From Myxococcus stipitatus (GTDB lineage Bacteria; Myxococcota; Myxococcia; Myxococcales; Myxococcaceae), in the NCBI RefSeq assembly GCF_038561935.1, contig NZ_CP102770.1, forward strand, positions 992,001 through 1,056,000: 64,000 nt of DNA. Direction: 5' to 3'. Positions 17,376 through 25,695 of the stretch are shown piece by piece. A model generated the notes under the pieces. The model ran no database searches, was not told the origin of the DNA, and was given only the letters and a program-made list of their open reading frames with translations. Numbering within the stretch: the stretch's first letter is position 1; the number at the start of each line of letters is the position of its first letter. A program made the position numbers and the translations under genes.

Positions 17376-18648
17376 GACTTGCGACCTGGTGGTCATCGGC
17401 GCGGGGCCGGGTGGCCTGGCCGCCGCGAGTGTCGCGGCCGAGGCGGGGCTCAAGGTGCTCGTGCTCGATGCCCAGCCCGAGCCGGGTGGACAGGTCTGGC
17501 GCGGTGAAGCTCGCAAGGGCTCCAACCGCCTCGCGCGCCGCTGGCTCCATCGCTTCGCCGCGTCCGGCGCTCGCTTCCGTCCAGGGGCCCGTGTCATCGC
17601 GGCTCCCGAGCGCGGTGTGCTCCTGGTCGAAGAGGGCGCGTCGTCCTTCGCCGTGCGCTACAGCCGCGCGGTCCTCGCCACCGGTGCTCGCGAGCGCTTC
17701 CTCCCGTTCCCGGGCTGGACGCTCCCCGGCGTCATGGGCGTCAGCGGGCTCCAGGTCCTCGTGAAGGACGGCTTCCCCATCGAGGGCAAGCGCGTGGTGC
17801 TCGCGGGCACAGGGCCCTTGCTCCTCGCCGCCGCCGCCACGATTCACTCGCACGGAGGCGATGTCCTCTTCATCGCCGACCAGGCATCCGCCGCGAACCA
17901 CTGGTCCTTCGCCCTCCAGCTCTGGCGGCATCCCTCGAAGCTGCTCCAGGGCGCCGCGCTCACCGCGAAGCTGGTCACCGTCCCCACCTCCACCGAAGCC
18001 TGGGTCCTCGCCGCCGAAGGCTCGGACCGCGTGGAGTCCGTCCGCCTGTCCGTGCGCGGCCGTGAGGAACACCTGCGCTGTGACTACCTCGGCGCGGCCT
18101 ACGGCCTCGTGCCGAACCTCGAGCTGCCACGGCTGCTCGGCTGCGCGGTCTCCGACGGCGCCGTCGTCGTGAACGAGCGACTGGAGACGCGAGTCCCCGG
18201 CGTGCACGCCGTGGGCGAGCTGCTCGGCATCGGCGGCGTGGACCAGGCGCTCGTCACGGGCGAGCTGGCCGGGCTCGTCGCAGCGGAGCAGCCCGTCCCT
18301 CCCGCGCTGGAGCGCTCGCTCCAGGGCATCCGGACCTTCGCCGCGCACCTGGCCCGGCACGACACGCCTCGCGACGAGCTGCGGCGGCTGGCCACTCCCG
18401 ACACGCTGCTGTGCCGCTGTGAAGACGTGCCCCTGTCCGCGCTGGAGGGCTGCACCAACCTCCGCGAGGCGCGGCTCTACGCACGCGTGGGCATGGGCGC
18501 ATGCCAGGGCCGCACCTGTGGCGCGGCGGCGCAGACCCTCTTCGGCTGGTCGGGTGAGGACGTGCGCCCGCCCTGCCTCCCCGCTCGCATCGGCAGCCTT
18601 CGACTTTCCCCGGACGTTTCCTCCTCTACCCCCACGAGAGAATCATGA
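17368..18648 (+). CDS. D-hydroxyproline dehydrogenase, FAD/NAD(P)-binding alpha subunit
   Basis: A 426-residue flavoprotein of the HcnB/LhpE type. It has an N-terminal FAD Rossmann motif (VVIGAGPGGLAAASVAAEAG), a second nucleotide-binding fold (VVLAGTGPLLLAAAATI), a third FAD segment (GVHAVGELLGIGGVDQALVTG), and a C-terminal BFD-like [2Fe-2S] domain with LLCRCEDV and ACQGRTCG supplying four Cys. It completes the three-subunit dehydrogenase with the DAO and ferredoxin subunits. The ATG at 17368 follows GAGAAGG. Its stop overlaps the deaminase start (ATGA). Confidence 0.88.
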   Translation: MRETCDLVVIGAGPGGLAAASVAAEAGLKVLVLDAQPEPGGQVWRGEARKGSNRLARRWLHRFAASGARFRPGARVIAAPERGVLLVEEGASSFAVRYSRAVLATGARERFLPFPGWTLPGVMGVSGLQVLVKDGFPIEGKRVVLAGTGPLLLAAAATIHSHGGDVLFIADQASAANHWSFALQLWRHPSKLLQGAALTAKLVTVPTSTEAWVLAAEGSDRVESVRLSVRGREEHLRCDYLGAAYGLVPNLELPRLLGCAVSDGAVVVNERLETRVPGVHAVGELLGIGGVDQALVTGELAGLVAAEQPVPPALERSLQGIRTFAAHLARHDTPRDELRRLATPDTLLCRCEDVPLSALEGCTNLREARLYARVGMGACQGRTCGAAAQTLFGWSGEDVRPPCLPARIGSLRLSPDVSSSTPTRES

Positions 18649-19535
18649 GCATCTGGACCGGTGTCCTCCCCGCCATCACCACTCCCTTCAACGCGGACCT
18701 GTCCATCGACCACGGCGCGGTGCGCTCGCACGTGCGCTGGCTGGTGTCCCAGGGCTGCACGGGCATCATCCCCTGCGGCTCGCTGGGCGAGGGCGCCACG
18801 CTGACCTCGGCCGAGAAGGCCGACCTGATGCGCACCTGTGTGGAGGCGGTGAAGGTGCCCGTCGTCCCGGGCATCGCCGCGCTCTCCACCGACGAGGCCG
18901 TCCGCCTGGCCCGCGCCGCCGAGGACGCGGGCTGCGCCGGACTGATGGTCCTGCCCCCGTATGTCTATTCCAGCGACTGGCGCGAGATGAAGGCGCACGT
19001 GTCCGCGGTGCTCCGCGCCACCAAGCTGCCGTGCCTGCTCTACAACAACCCCGTCGCGTACAAGACGGACTTCACCCCCGCGCAGCTCGCGGAGCTGGCC
19101 ACGGAGCATGACAACGCCGTCGCCGTGAAGGAGTCCTCCACCGACGCCCGCCGCGTCACCGGCATCCGCGCGCTGCTCGGAGACCGCCTCACCCTGGGCG
19201 TGGGCGTGGACGACTGTCTCGTCGAGGGTGTCGAGGCGGGCGCCCGCTTCTGGGTCGCGGGCCTCGTGAATGCCTTCCCCGCCGAGTCGGTCCGCCTGCT
19301 CGAGCTGTCCCTCGCCGGGAAGAAGAAGGAGGCCTTCGAGCTGTACCGCTGGTTCCTCCCGCTGCTGCGCCTGGACACCGTCCCCAAGTTCGTCCAGCTC
19401 ATCAAGCTGGTGCAGCAGGAGGTTGGCTGGGGGCACGAGCGCGTGCGCGGTCCTCGCATGGAGCTGGTGGGCGCCGAGCGCGAGGAGTGCCTGCGCGTGC
19501 TGCGCGAGGCCCTGGCGAACCGGCCCTCGCTGTAG
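18645..19535 (+). CDS. 1-pyrroline-4-hydroxy-2-carboxylate deaminase (DapA family)
   Basis: A 296-residue (beta/alpha)8 aldolase-fold protein of the DapA/NAL superfamily. The Schiff-base Lys is K162 in VAVKESSTD and the catalytic Tyr is Y133 in LLYNNP; the loop GIIPCGSLGEGATLT replaces the GTTGE motif of true dihydrodipicolinate synthases. In this operon the expected reaction is EC 3.5.4.22: pyrroline-hydroxy-carboxylate to alpha-ketoglutarate semialdehyde with release of ammonia. The start overlaps the previous stop by four bases. Confidence 0.9.
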   Translation: MSIWTGVLPAITTPFNADLSIDHGAVRSHVRWLVSQGCTGIIPCGSLGEGATLTSAEKADLMRTCVEAVKVPVVPGIAALSTDEAVRLARAAEDAGCAGLMVLPPYVYSSDWREMKAHVSAVLRATKLPCLLYNNPVAYKTDFTPAQLAELATEHDNAVAVKESSTDARRVTGIRALLGDRLTLGVGVDDCLVEGVEAGARFWVAGLVNAFPAESVRLLELSLAGKKKEAFELYRWFLPLLRLDTVPKFVQLIKLVQQEVGWGHERVRGPRMELVGAEREECLRVLREALANRPSL

Positions 19536-19592
19536 CCACCGTATCGTCGTACGAAGCACGTCACGCATCGAAGTGAGGAGCGAGGAGTCGGC

Positions 19593-21167
19593 ATGAGTGG
19601 GTTGGGACTGTCCTTGATTGGCGCCGGACGTGGCGAGCCCGGTGGGCCGACCTTCACCGGCTGGAATCCGGCCGAGGGCGTGGCGTTGGAGCCGCGCTAC
19701 CACGCGGCCCGGCCCGAGGAAGTGGAGCGGGCCTGCGCCCTCGCGGAGGCCGCGGCGCCGTCGTTCGCGGCGCTGTCCTCGCGTCAGCGCGCCGTGTTCC
19801 TGGAGCACATCGCGGAGGCCCTCCTCGCCGCCGAGGCGGACTTCCTCGCCGTGACACCGAAGGAGACGGGCCTCCCCGTCGCCCGCATCCAGGGAGAGCT
19901 GGCGCGCGCGGCGGGACAGTTCCGTCAGTTCGCGAAGCTGCTCGAGGAGGGGAGCTGGGTGGATGCGCGCATCGACCGCGCGATGCCCGACCGCAAGCCC
20001 CTGCCTCGCGCGGACCTGCGCTCCATGCTGCGCGCCGTGGGCCCGGTGGCCGTGTTCGGCGCGAGCAACTTCCCGCTCGCGTTCTCCGTGGCCGGAGGTG
20101 ACACCGCGTCCGCGCTGGCCGCCGGGTGTCCCGTCGTGGCCAAGGCCCACCCCGCGCACCCGGCGACGTCGGAGCGCGCGGCCCTGGCCATCCGCGCCGC
20201 GGTCGTCGCCTGTGGTCTGCACGAGGGCGTGTTCTCCCTCCTGTTCGACGCGGGCACGGAGGTGGGCGCCGCGCTCGTGCGCCACCCCGCCATCCGCGCC
20301 GTGGGCTTCACGGGCTCGCGCGGGGGAGGTCAGGCGCTGATGGCGCTGGCCGCGTCCCGGCCCGTGCCCATTCCCGTCTTCGCGGAGATGGGCTCCATCA
20401 ACCCCATCTTCCTCCTGCCCTCCGCGCTGGCGTCGCGTCCGCAGGCCATGGCGGATGCGCTCGCGGCGTCCATCCTCCAGGGCGCCGGACAGTTCTGCAC
20501 CTCGCCCGGGTTGCTCGTGGCCGTGGACGGCCCGGGGTATGAGGCGTTCCGCGAGCGACTGGTGGAGAAGCTCGGCGCCGCGCCCGCCGCGCCCATGCTG
20601 ACGCGGACCATCGCGGAGCGCTTCCGCGAGGGCGTGGGCCGGCTCGCCGCGCGCTCGGACACGCGGACGTGCGTGAAGGGTGAGTCGCAGGCGGCGCGCG
20701 GGGCCGCCGCGCTGTTCGAGGCGGACGCCACCCACGTCCTCGCCGAGCACGCGCTCACCGAGGAGGTCTTCGGCAGCTGCGCGGTGGTGACGCGGGCTCG
20801 CGATGTCTCGGAGCTGGTGCGCGTGGCCTCGAAGCTGGAGGGGCAGCTCACCGCGACGGTGATGATGGACGCGGCGGATGAGCCGCTCGCGGCGGTGCTG
20901 CTGCCCACGCTGACGGACCGCGTGGGGCGTGTGCTGATGAACGGCGTCCCGACCGGCGTGGAGGTCTGTCCGGCGATGGTGCATGGCGGCCCCTTCCCCG
21001 CGAGCTCCGATGGTCGCTTCACCGCGGTGGGCACGGGCGCCATCCGGCGCTTCGTCCGGCCCGTGTGCTTCCAGGACGTGCCGGACTCCCTGCTCCCACC
21101 CGAGCTGCGCGCGGAGAACCCGCTGAACCTGTGGCGCACCGTGGATGGGGTGCTGAAGCGGGAGTGA
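19593..21167 (+). CDS. Alpha-ketoglutarate semialdehyde (2,5-dioxovalerate) dehydrogenase
   Basis: A 524-residue aldehyde dehydrogenase, EC 1.2.1.26, the last step of hydroxyproline breakdown to 2-oxoglutarate. Catalytic residues are E265 in FAEMGSINP and C302 in GAGQFCTSPG, with the cofactor-binding FGASNFPLAFSVAGGD and GFTGSRGGG motifs. The length of about 520 and the FAEMGSINP/QFCTSPG motifs are those of the dioxovalerate subgroup. There is a 57-base gap after the deaminase. A strong hairpin begins at the stop codon, so the operon ends here. Confidence 0.92.
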   Translation: MSGLGLSLIGAGRGEPGGPTFTGWNPAEGVALEPRYHAARPEEVERACALAEAAAPSFAALSSRQRAVFLEHIAEALLAAEADFLAVTPKETGLPVARIQGELARAAGQFRQFAKLLEEGSWVDARIDRAMPDRKPLPRADLRSMLRAVGPVAVFGASNFPLAFSVAGGDTASALAAGCPVVAKAHPAHPATSERAALAIRAAVVACGLHEGVFSLLFDAGTEVGAALVRHPAIRAVGFTGSRGGGQALMALAASRPVPIPVFAEMGSINPIFLLPSALASRPQAMADALAASILQGAGQFCTSPGLLVAVDGPGYEAFRERLVEKLGAAPAAPMLTRTIAERFREGVGRLAARSDTRTCVKGESQAARGAAALFEADATHVLAEHALTEEVFGSCAVVTRARDVSELVRVASKLEGQLTATVMMDAADEPLAAVLLPTLTDRVGRVLMNGVPTGVEVCPAMVHGGPFPASSDGRFTAVGTGAIRRFVRPVCFQDVPDSLLPPELRAENPLNLWRTVDGVLKRE

Positions 21168-21202
21168 CTCCCAGGGGGCACGCGGGCCCACCCGGGAGTC
21201 AC
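21164..21202. terminator. Bidirectional terminator of the hydroxyproline operon and the collagenase gene
   Basis: GTGACTCCC at 21164-21172 (overlapping the dehydrogenase stop codon) pairs perfectly with GGGAGTCAC at 21194-21202. Further G-C pairs lie inside the 21-base interval. It sits between two convergent genes, so it can stop transcription from either side. Confidence 0.75.
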
Positions 21203-21212
21203 CCGTCACCGG

Positions 21213-23456
21213 TTACGGCGCCGCGTCGAAGCGGGCCTCCAGCTTCACGCCCGTGTACGGCGTGCGCGCCTTGACCATGACGTGGAAGTAGTTGCCGGCG
21301 CGGGGCGACGGGATGTCCACCGTCTCGTCATTGCCCGCCAGGTACGGCCGGTAGTCGTACGCCGTCGTCGTGGGCCAGGACACCGCGCGGATGTACATGT
21401 CCGCGTTGCCGGTGCCGCCGCTCAGCTTGAAGCTCAGGTTGCGCGCGCCCTGGGGCACCCAGAGGTAGAAGTACTGCGCGTCTCCGGAGGCGAACGGGCC
21501 GCGGTAGCAGCCGTTGCCCAGCACCTGCGGGTTGGGGTCCGTGCAGGGCGTGCCCGTGCCGGGGCCTGGGTCGGTGCCGCCGCACGTGCTCGGGTCCGTG
21601 GCGGTGGCGACGCAGTCAATCCACGTGTGGAACTCCGCGTCCCGCGACGTGCCGAGCGCGTCCAGAGACTGGCGATACCCGGTGTAGTTGCCCGCGCGGA
21701 ACTGGCCCAGGAAGGTGTTCACCGTGCTGGCCTGCCGCTCGAACATGAAGCGCACCGCCAGGTAGCCCCAGTAGTACACGCGCTCCGTGCCGCTGTTGTA
21801 GTCGTTGCGCAGAATCTGGCTGAGCTGGAAGGCCTTGCTCGTGCCCAGCTCCACCGCGTCCGCGTTGTCGTTCTTCTTGGAGATGTACTCGGCCAGGCCC
21901 TCGATCCACCAGATGGTGGGCTGGCTGACGCTGTCGCCGAAGCCACCCTTCATGTCGAAGCGGCCGTCCAGGTAGTGGACGTACTCGTGCTCCAGGTTCC
22001 AGATCTTGAACGTGGGGCGCACCCACTCGGCCTCGTACGCGATGAAGCGCGCCTGGTTGCCGGAGGCGGCCGGGTCACCTTCCAGGTACATGCCGCCGTT
22101 GTTGGTGTCGATGCCGAACAGCGCGCCGGCGTACGTCTGGTAGTCGGAGCTGCTGTCGAAGATGGCCATCTCCAGGGACGTGTTGTTGTCGCTGGCGACG
22201 GGCACACGGTTCGTCTTGAGCTTGTCGTGGAAGTAGGCCTCCTGCGTGGCGAGCGCGCCGCAGCTCTGCGTGAGCTGCGCGGCCGTCATGTCCTGGGCCC
22301 GCATGCGCAGCGTGGCGCCGCAGTTGTGCGTCACGACGAGCACCGCCTGCTCCAGCGCGCGGCGGAAGTCACAGATGCCGTAATAGGAGCAGTTGCCGTT
22401 GTCGTAGTAGTCGGCCATCTCCGCCGCGCCCACCCAGACGCCCGCCGTGGGGCCCGTCATGGAGTGGTTGGTGATGAGCGCCTTCACCTTGGGACGCACC
22501 TTCGTCTGCACCGCGCCGGGGTACTGGAGGAAGCGGGCCATCTCGCGCGCCGCGTTGACGACCAGGTACTGGTGGTCGGTGCCCAGCAGGCTCTCATGGC
22601 GCAGGCCGAAGGAGTCCAGCGAGTCGATGATGGACGTGTCCGACTGGATGGCGGCCACGAAGTCGTCGTTGTAGTGGCCGCGGAACAGGCCGACGAAGAC
22701 GTTGTTGGTGGCGCTGCGCATGTACCAGTACGACAGGGAGGTGGCGTTGAAGCGGTCCAGGAGCCCCTTGAAGGTGCCCAGGTGCTGCGCGTTCTCGCTC
22801 GAGCTGTCGATGAGCGTGACGAACTCGCTCAGCACCGAGCCGTGGTCATCATTGACATCCCGGAAGTGGCTGTTGGCGACGAAGGCGTTGAGGGCGGGGC
22901 GGATGGCGTTGCGCAGCGCGGTGCCGTAGCTGCCCACCACGTCCGGGTTGTAGTACTGCACGTAGTAGCCCGCCCGGAGGAACATGATGAGCTGTAGCGT
23001 CTGGGTACTGTTGTTGCCGGGATAGCTTCCCGCGCTCGTGGTGAGCGCGTTGGCGATGGTGACCATCTTGCTTTCGATGAACACCTGGCGGGCGAGGGTG
23101 CCCGTCACACTGAACAGCGTGTTGACGCACTCCTCCGTGGAGCCCTTCACCAGGGTGACCAGGGCGTTGCCGCTGGCGGACCCGAAGGCGGCGGTGTCAC
23201 AGGCGGCCGCGAGCGCGGCGCGGCGAGGCGCTGGAGGGGTCAGCGCGTCGCGGAGCTGCTCGGGGGAGAAGTGGGGCGCTCGTGCATCGGGCGAGAGGCG
23301 CTCGTGGGCGTGCGACTTCTCGACACCGTGGATGCGCCGCGCGGACTCGGAGGGAGGGGGACCACCGGGGCGAGCGTCAGCTCCCAGTGCGAACAGCGTG
23401 AGGCAAACGGCGAGGACACTATGACAGCGACACGCATCCGTGATTGGACTGTGCAT
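21213..23456 (-). CDS. Secreted M9-type collagenase with C-terminal PPC domain
   Basis: A 747-residue exported metalloprotease. A signal peptide (about 1-28) precedes an N-terminal helical activator-like domain (about 60-400) and a gluzincin domain with HEYVH near residue 487 and the downstream Glu in WWIEGLAEYIS about 30 residues later. An FxxWxDCVA segment (FHTWIDCVATATDP) closes the catalytic region. A Gly/Pro/Thr linker leads to a C-terminal PPC-like beta domain (about 650-745). Known M9 collagenases cut triple-helical collagen. GAGGAG lies 12 bases before the ATG. The gene is convergent with the hydroxyproline operon and divergent from the AraC-type regulator, tying proteolysis to use of the product. 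Confidence 0.88.
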   Translation of the reverse strand: MHSPITDACRCHSVLAVCLTLFALGADARPGGPPPSESARRIHGVEKSHAHERLSPDARAPHFSPEQLRDALTPPAPRRAALAAACDTAAFGSASGNALVTLVKGSTEECVNTLFSVTGTLARQVFIESKMVTIANALTTSAGSYPGNNSTQTLQLIMFLRAGYYVQYYNPDVVGSYGTALRNAIRPALNAFVANSHFRDVNDDHGSVLSEFVTLIDSSSENAQHLGTFKGLLDRFNATSLSYWYMRSATNNVFVGLFRGHYNDDFVAAIQSDTSIIDSLDSFGLRHESLLGTDHQYLVVNAAREMARFLQYPGAVQTKVRPKVKALITNHSMTGPTAGVWVGAAEMADYYDNGNCSYYGICDFRRALEQAVLVVTHNCGATLRMRAQDMTAAQLTQSCGALATQEAYFHDKLKTNRVPVASDNNTSLEMAIFDSSSDYQTYAGALFGIDTNNGGMYLEGDPAASGNQARFIAYEAEWVRPTFKIWNLEHEYVHYLDGRFDMKGGFGDSVSQPTIWWIEGLAEYISKKNDNADAVELGTSKAFQLSQILRNDYNSGTERVYYWGYLAVRFMFERQASTVNTFLGQFRAGNYTGYRQSLDALGTSRDAEFHTWIDCVATATDPSTCGGTDPGPGTGTPCTDPNPQVLGNGCYRGPFASGDAQYFYLWVPQGARNLSFKLSGGTGNADMYIRAVSWPTTTAYDYRPYLAGNDETVDIPSPRAGNYFHVMVKARTPYTGVKLEARFDAAP

Positions 23457-23491
23457 GGCTTCGGACTCCTCGGTAGCGGGGGGCTGCTACA

Positions 23492-23542
23492 CGGTGTCGC
23501 GCCGTTACGAGACACCGACGTGGGTTTCACGTGGAGTTCACG
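23492..23542. promoter_or_regulatory. Candidate operator region between collagenase and AraC-type regulator
   Basis: Within the 136-base divergent gap, CGGTGTC at 23492-23498 and GACACCG at 23511-23517 form an inverted repeat with a 12-base spacer. TTCACG occurs at 23526-23531 and again at 23537-23542, spaced by one helical turn, the arrangement AraC-family proteins favour. Both could bind the adjacent regulator. Position and symmetry are seen; function is inferred. Confidence 0.4.
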
Positions 23543-23592
23543 GTATTCGTGAGCAAGTTTGACGTTCTTGTGCCTTTCCTCCGTGGAGACGT

Positions 23593-24396
23593 ATGGAAAC
23601 CACCAAAAAACGCGAAACCCAGGAACAGTGGAGAGTTCGATTCATGGGACGCGTGGCGAATCCGCTCTTCGCGGAGGAGCTGTTCGACCGGGTGCCGGAC
23701 ATCGTCTTCTCGGTGAAGGACATCCAGGGCCGCTATGTGTGTATCAGCGAGGCCTGCGCCGAGCGGTGTGGGCTGAAGAACAAGGCGGCGGCGGTGGGGC
23801 GCACGGCGCACGAGCTGTTCCCGCAGCACATGGCGGACCGGTACGTGAGACAGGACGAGAAGGTGTTCCGGACGGGACGCGCGCTCGTCGACAACCTGGA
23901 CCTGACGCTGTTCAACAACCGCAAGCCGGGCTGGTGTCTGACGAGCAAGGTGCCGCTGTTCAACGCTTCTGGCGAGGTGATGGGGCTGGCGTGCCTGTCG
24001 AAGGACGTGCATGAGCCGGGGCGCGCGGGGCTGGTGGACGAGCGCTTCGCGGCGACCATCGACCACATCCAGGCGCACTATGGCGAGCGGCTGCGCATCG
24101 ACGCGCTGGCGCGCCGGGCGGGGATGTCCGCGGCGCAGTTCGAGCGGCGCATGCGGCGCATCTTCCAGCTGTCCGCGGGGCAGTTCATCATGAAGACGCG
24201 CATCGACGCGGCGGCGGAGCGACTGGTGGAGGACGCCCAGCCCATCGCGGCCATCGCCCTGGCGGTGGGCTTCTGTGACCAGAGCGCGCTGTCGCGACAG
24301 TTCAAGCAGGTGACAGGGTTGAGTCCCCGTCAGTACAGACAGCTCGTCCTGGAGACGCCGGGTCCGCTGGCCACCCGACGGAAGGGGGCGGGCTGA
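23593..24396 (+). CDS. PAS-domain AraC-family transcriptional regulator
   Basis: A 267-residue protein. Residues about 28-135 form a PAS domain (ELFDRVPDIVFSVKDIQGRYVCIS ... GLACLSKDVHE) that may sense a small ligand. Residues about 150-250 form the AraC double helix-turn-helix (RIDALARRAGMSAAQFERRMRRIF and IAAIALAVGFCDQSALSRQFKQVTGLSPRQYR). AraC-family regulators control hydroxyproline operons in pseudomonads, although the sensor domain there differs. Placed divergently from the collagenase, it is the best candidate to regulate collagenase, hydroxyproline genes or both. Confidence 0.9.
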   Translation: METTKKRETQEQWRVRFMGRVANPLFAEELFDRVPDIVFSVKDIQGRYVCISEACAERCGLKNKAAAVGRTAHELFPQHMADRYVRQDEKVFRTGRALVDNLDLTLFNNRKPGWCLTSKVPLFNASGEVMGLACLSKDVHEPGRAGLVDERFAATIDHIQAHYGERLRIDALARRAGMSAAQFERRMRRIFQLSAGQFIMKTRIDAAAERLVEDAQPIAAIALAVGFCDQSALSRQFKQVTGLSPRQYRQLVLETPGPLATRRKGAG

Positions 24397-24447
24397 GGGG
24401 CGGGGTCCTCCCCAAAGCCTCGCGGATGTGGTGCGCTCTCCGGGTCC

Positions 24448-25065
24448 ATGAGAGCGACCTCCCTCCCCCTTCCTCCCGTGGTGTTCCACGTCCTGGCGCT
24501 GGTGTTCTTCGGCGGCTGCGCGGCGTGGCTCGTCCTGGAATCGCAGATGTTGGGAGGCCGCCGAGGGTGGATGGCGGTGGCCGTCGCGGTGGCCTCGGTG
24601 GGGGCCGCGCTCCTGTCACTGGCGACGCTGGTGGCGCTCCTGCGGGCTCGGGCGCTGGTGGTGTTGGGCATCCGGGCGCCGGTGGGCGCCTATCTGCAAG
24701 CGCTCGCGGTGGTGGGGCTGCTCATGCTGCTGGGGGTGCACTTGGTGTACTCGGAGGCGCGGCCGGCGCTGGGCAGCTTCTGTCTGGGGTTGGCGGTGTG
24801 GCTGGGGGCGCTGGGGCTGCACCTGGTGCCGGGGCTGTATCTCGCGCAGGACGGATTCATCGACCTGTTGGGCAGGCGCACGCGCTTCGCGGAGCTGGAG
24901 TGGTTCTCGCTCGAGAAGGGTGAAGGCGCGCCGCCGCGCGTGGTGCTCCAGGTGGGACGGGGCACGAGCCTGCGGCTGGAAGCGCGGCTGACCCAGGATG
25001 CGGTGGAGGGCGTGAAGGGGCGGCTGCTCCAGGCGGGACTGTCCGCCAGGGCGCGGGGGCGCTGA
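24448..25065 (+). CDS. Hypothetical membrane protein, four TM segments
   Basis: A 205-residue protein with four hydrophobic helices (about 11-30, 36-60, 73-97 and 107-130). The last 75 residues are soluble and read like a small PH-like beta domain (GLYLAQDGFIDLLGRRTRFAELEWFSLEKG). This layout is common in bacterial proteins of unknown function with a membrane-bound PH-like tail. Same strand as the AraC gene after a 51-base gap, and only four bases from the convergent gene downstream. Confidence 0.7.
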   Translation: MRATSLPLPPVVFHVLALVFFGGCAAWLVLESQMLGGRRGWMAVAVAVASVGAALLSLATLVALLRARALVVLGIRAPVGAYLQALAVVGLLMLLGVHLVYSEARPALGSFCLGLAVWLGALGLHLVPGLYLAQDGFIDLLGRRTRFAELEWFSLEKGEGAPPRVVLQVGRGTSLRLEARLTQDAVEGVKGRLLQAGLSARARGR

Positions 25066-25069
25066 AGCC

Positions 25070-25636
25070 CTACAAATCCTTCCAGGGGTCTCCGCCCACG
25101 CCGAAGGCGAGGAGGTGGAAGGGGTTCTCTCCCCCCTGGCTCACCAGCCCGAAGCCCGGCACGGCGGAGGACCACTCCGCGGTGGTGCCTCCGGGGAAGG
25201 AGTACTCCATCACCTCCAGGACCTTTCCGGAGACCGTCACTGTCTTCTTCTGGAGGAAGCGTCCCTGTCGCCGGGTGGACGTCTCGTCCCGGAAGGGGCC
25301 GGAGGTGTCGCGAGGCTTCTGACCAGGCGCCGTCGCGCGCACCAGGAGGAGGTTGTCGGCGGTGAAGCGCTCGCCCGCGACGAGGAACTGGACGGAGGTG
25401 CGCCCCACGGAGGGGACCTCCACCTCCAATTCGAACCAGCGGCCGCGCTTGCCTTGATGCCGTCCGGGCGCGCCGACCTTGATGACGAAGCGCGCGGGGC
25501 CATCCGAGGCGACCGCCTCATAGCGGGCCCAGCCTCCCTCGCGGACGACGAGCGGCAGCTCGGGCAGTCCTTGCGGCGAGGCCACCTGGGCTTGCATCAG
25601 CAATGCGAGCAGCGAGAGCAGCGCGGTTCCCATCAT
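25070..25636 (-). CDS. Exported protein of unknown function
   Basis: A 188-residue protein with a signal peptide (MMGTALLSLLALLMQAQVASPQG). The mature part is beta-rich: GGWARYEAVASDGPARFVIKVG, then a Gly/Arg turn, VPSVGRTSVQFLVAG and a C-terminal AVPGFGLVSQGG. The order of these elements resembles the divergent lipoprotein at 25696, suggesting distant paralogy. No catalytic motif. The N-terminus was set at the double ATG (25636) that gives a signal peptide. Confidence 0.7.
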   Translation of the reverse strand: MMGTALLSLLALLMQAQVASPQGLPELPLVVREGGWARYEAVASDGPARFVIKVGAPGRHQGKRGRWFELEVEVPSVGRTSVQFLVAGERFTADNLLLVRATAPGQKPRDTSGPFRDETSTRRQGRFLQKKTVTVSGKVLEVMEYSFPGGTTAEWSSAVPGFGLVSQGGENPFHLLAFGVGGDPWKDL

Positions 25637-25695
25637 CGTCGTCCTTTTCGTGGAGGGCTTCCGCAAACCCAGACATGGGCTGATAGGATTGGGCC

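Noticed and set aside
15688..18360. An 890-codon minus-strand frame
   Set aside because: Antisense shadow of the epimerase and dehydrogenase subunit genes.
15799..18648. Hydrogen cyanide synthase (HcnABC)
   Set aside because: The three subunits are homologous to HcnABC, but they sit between a hydroxyproline epimerase and the pathway's deaminase and dehydrogenase, so D-hydroxyproline dehydrogenase fits better.
18477..21209. A 910-codon minus-strand frame
   Set aside because: Antisense to the hydroxyproline genes, which have clear catalytic motifs; composition is Arg/His/Ala-rich without domains.
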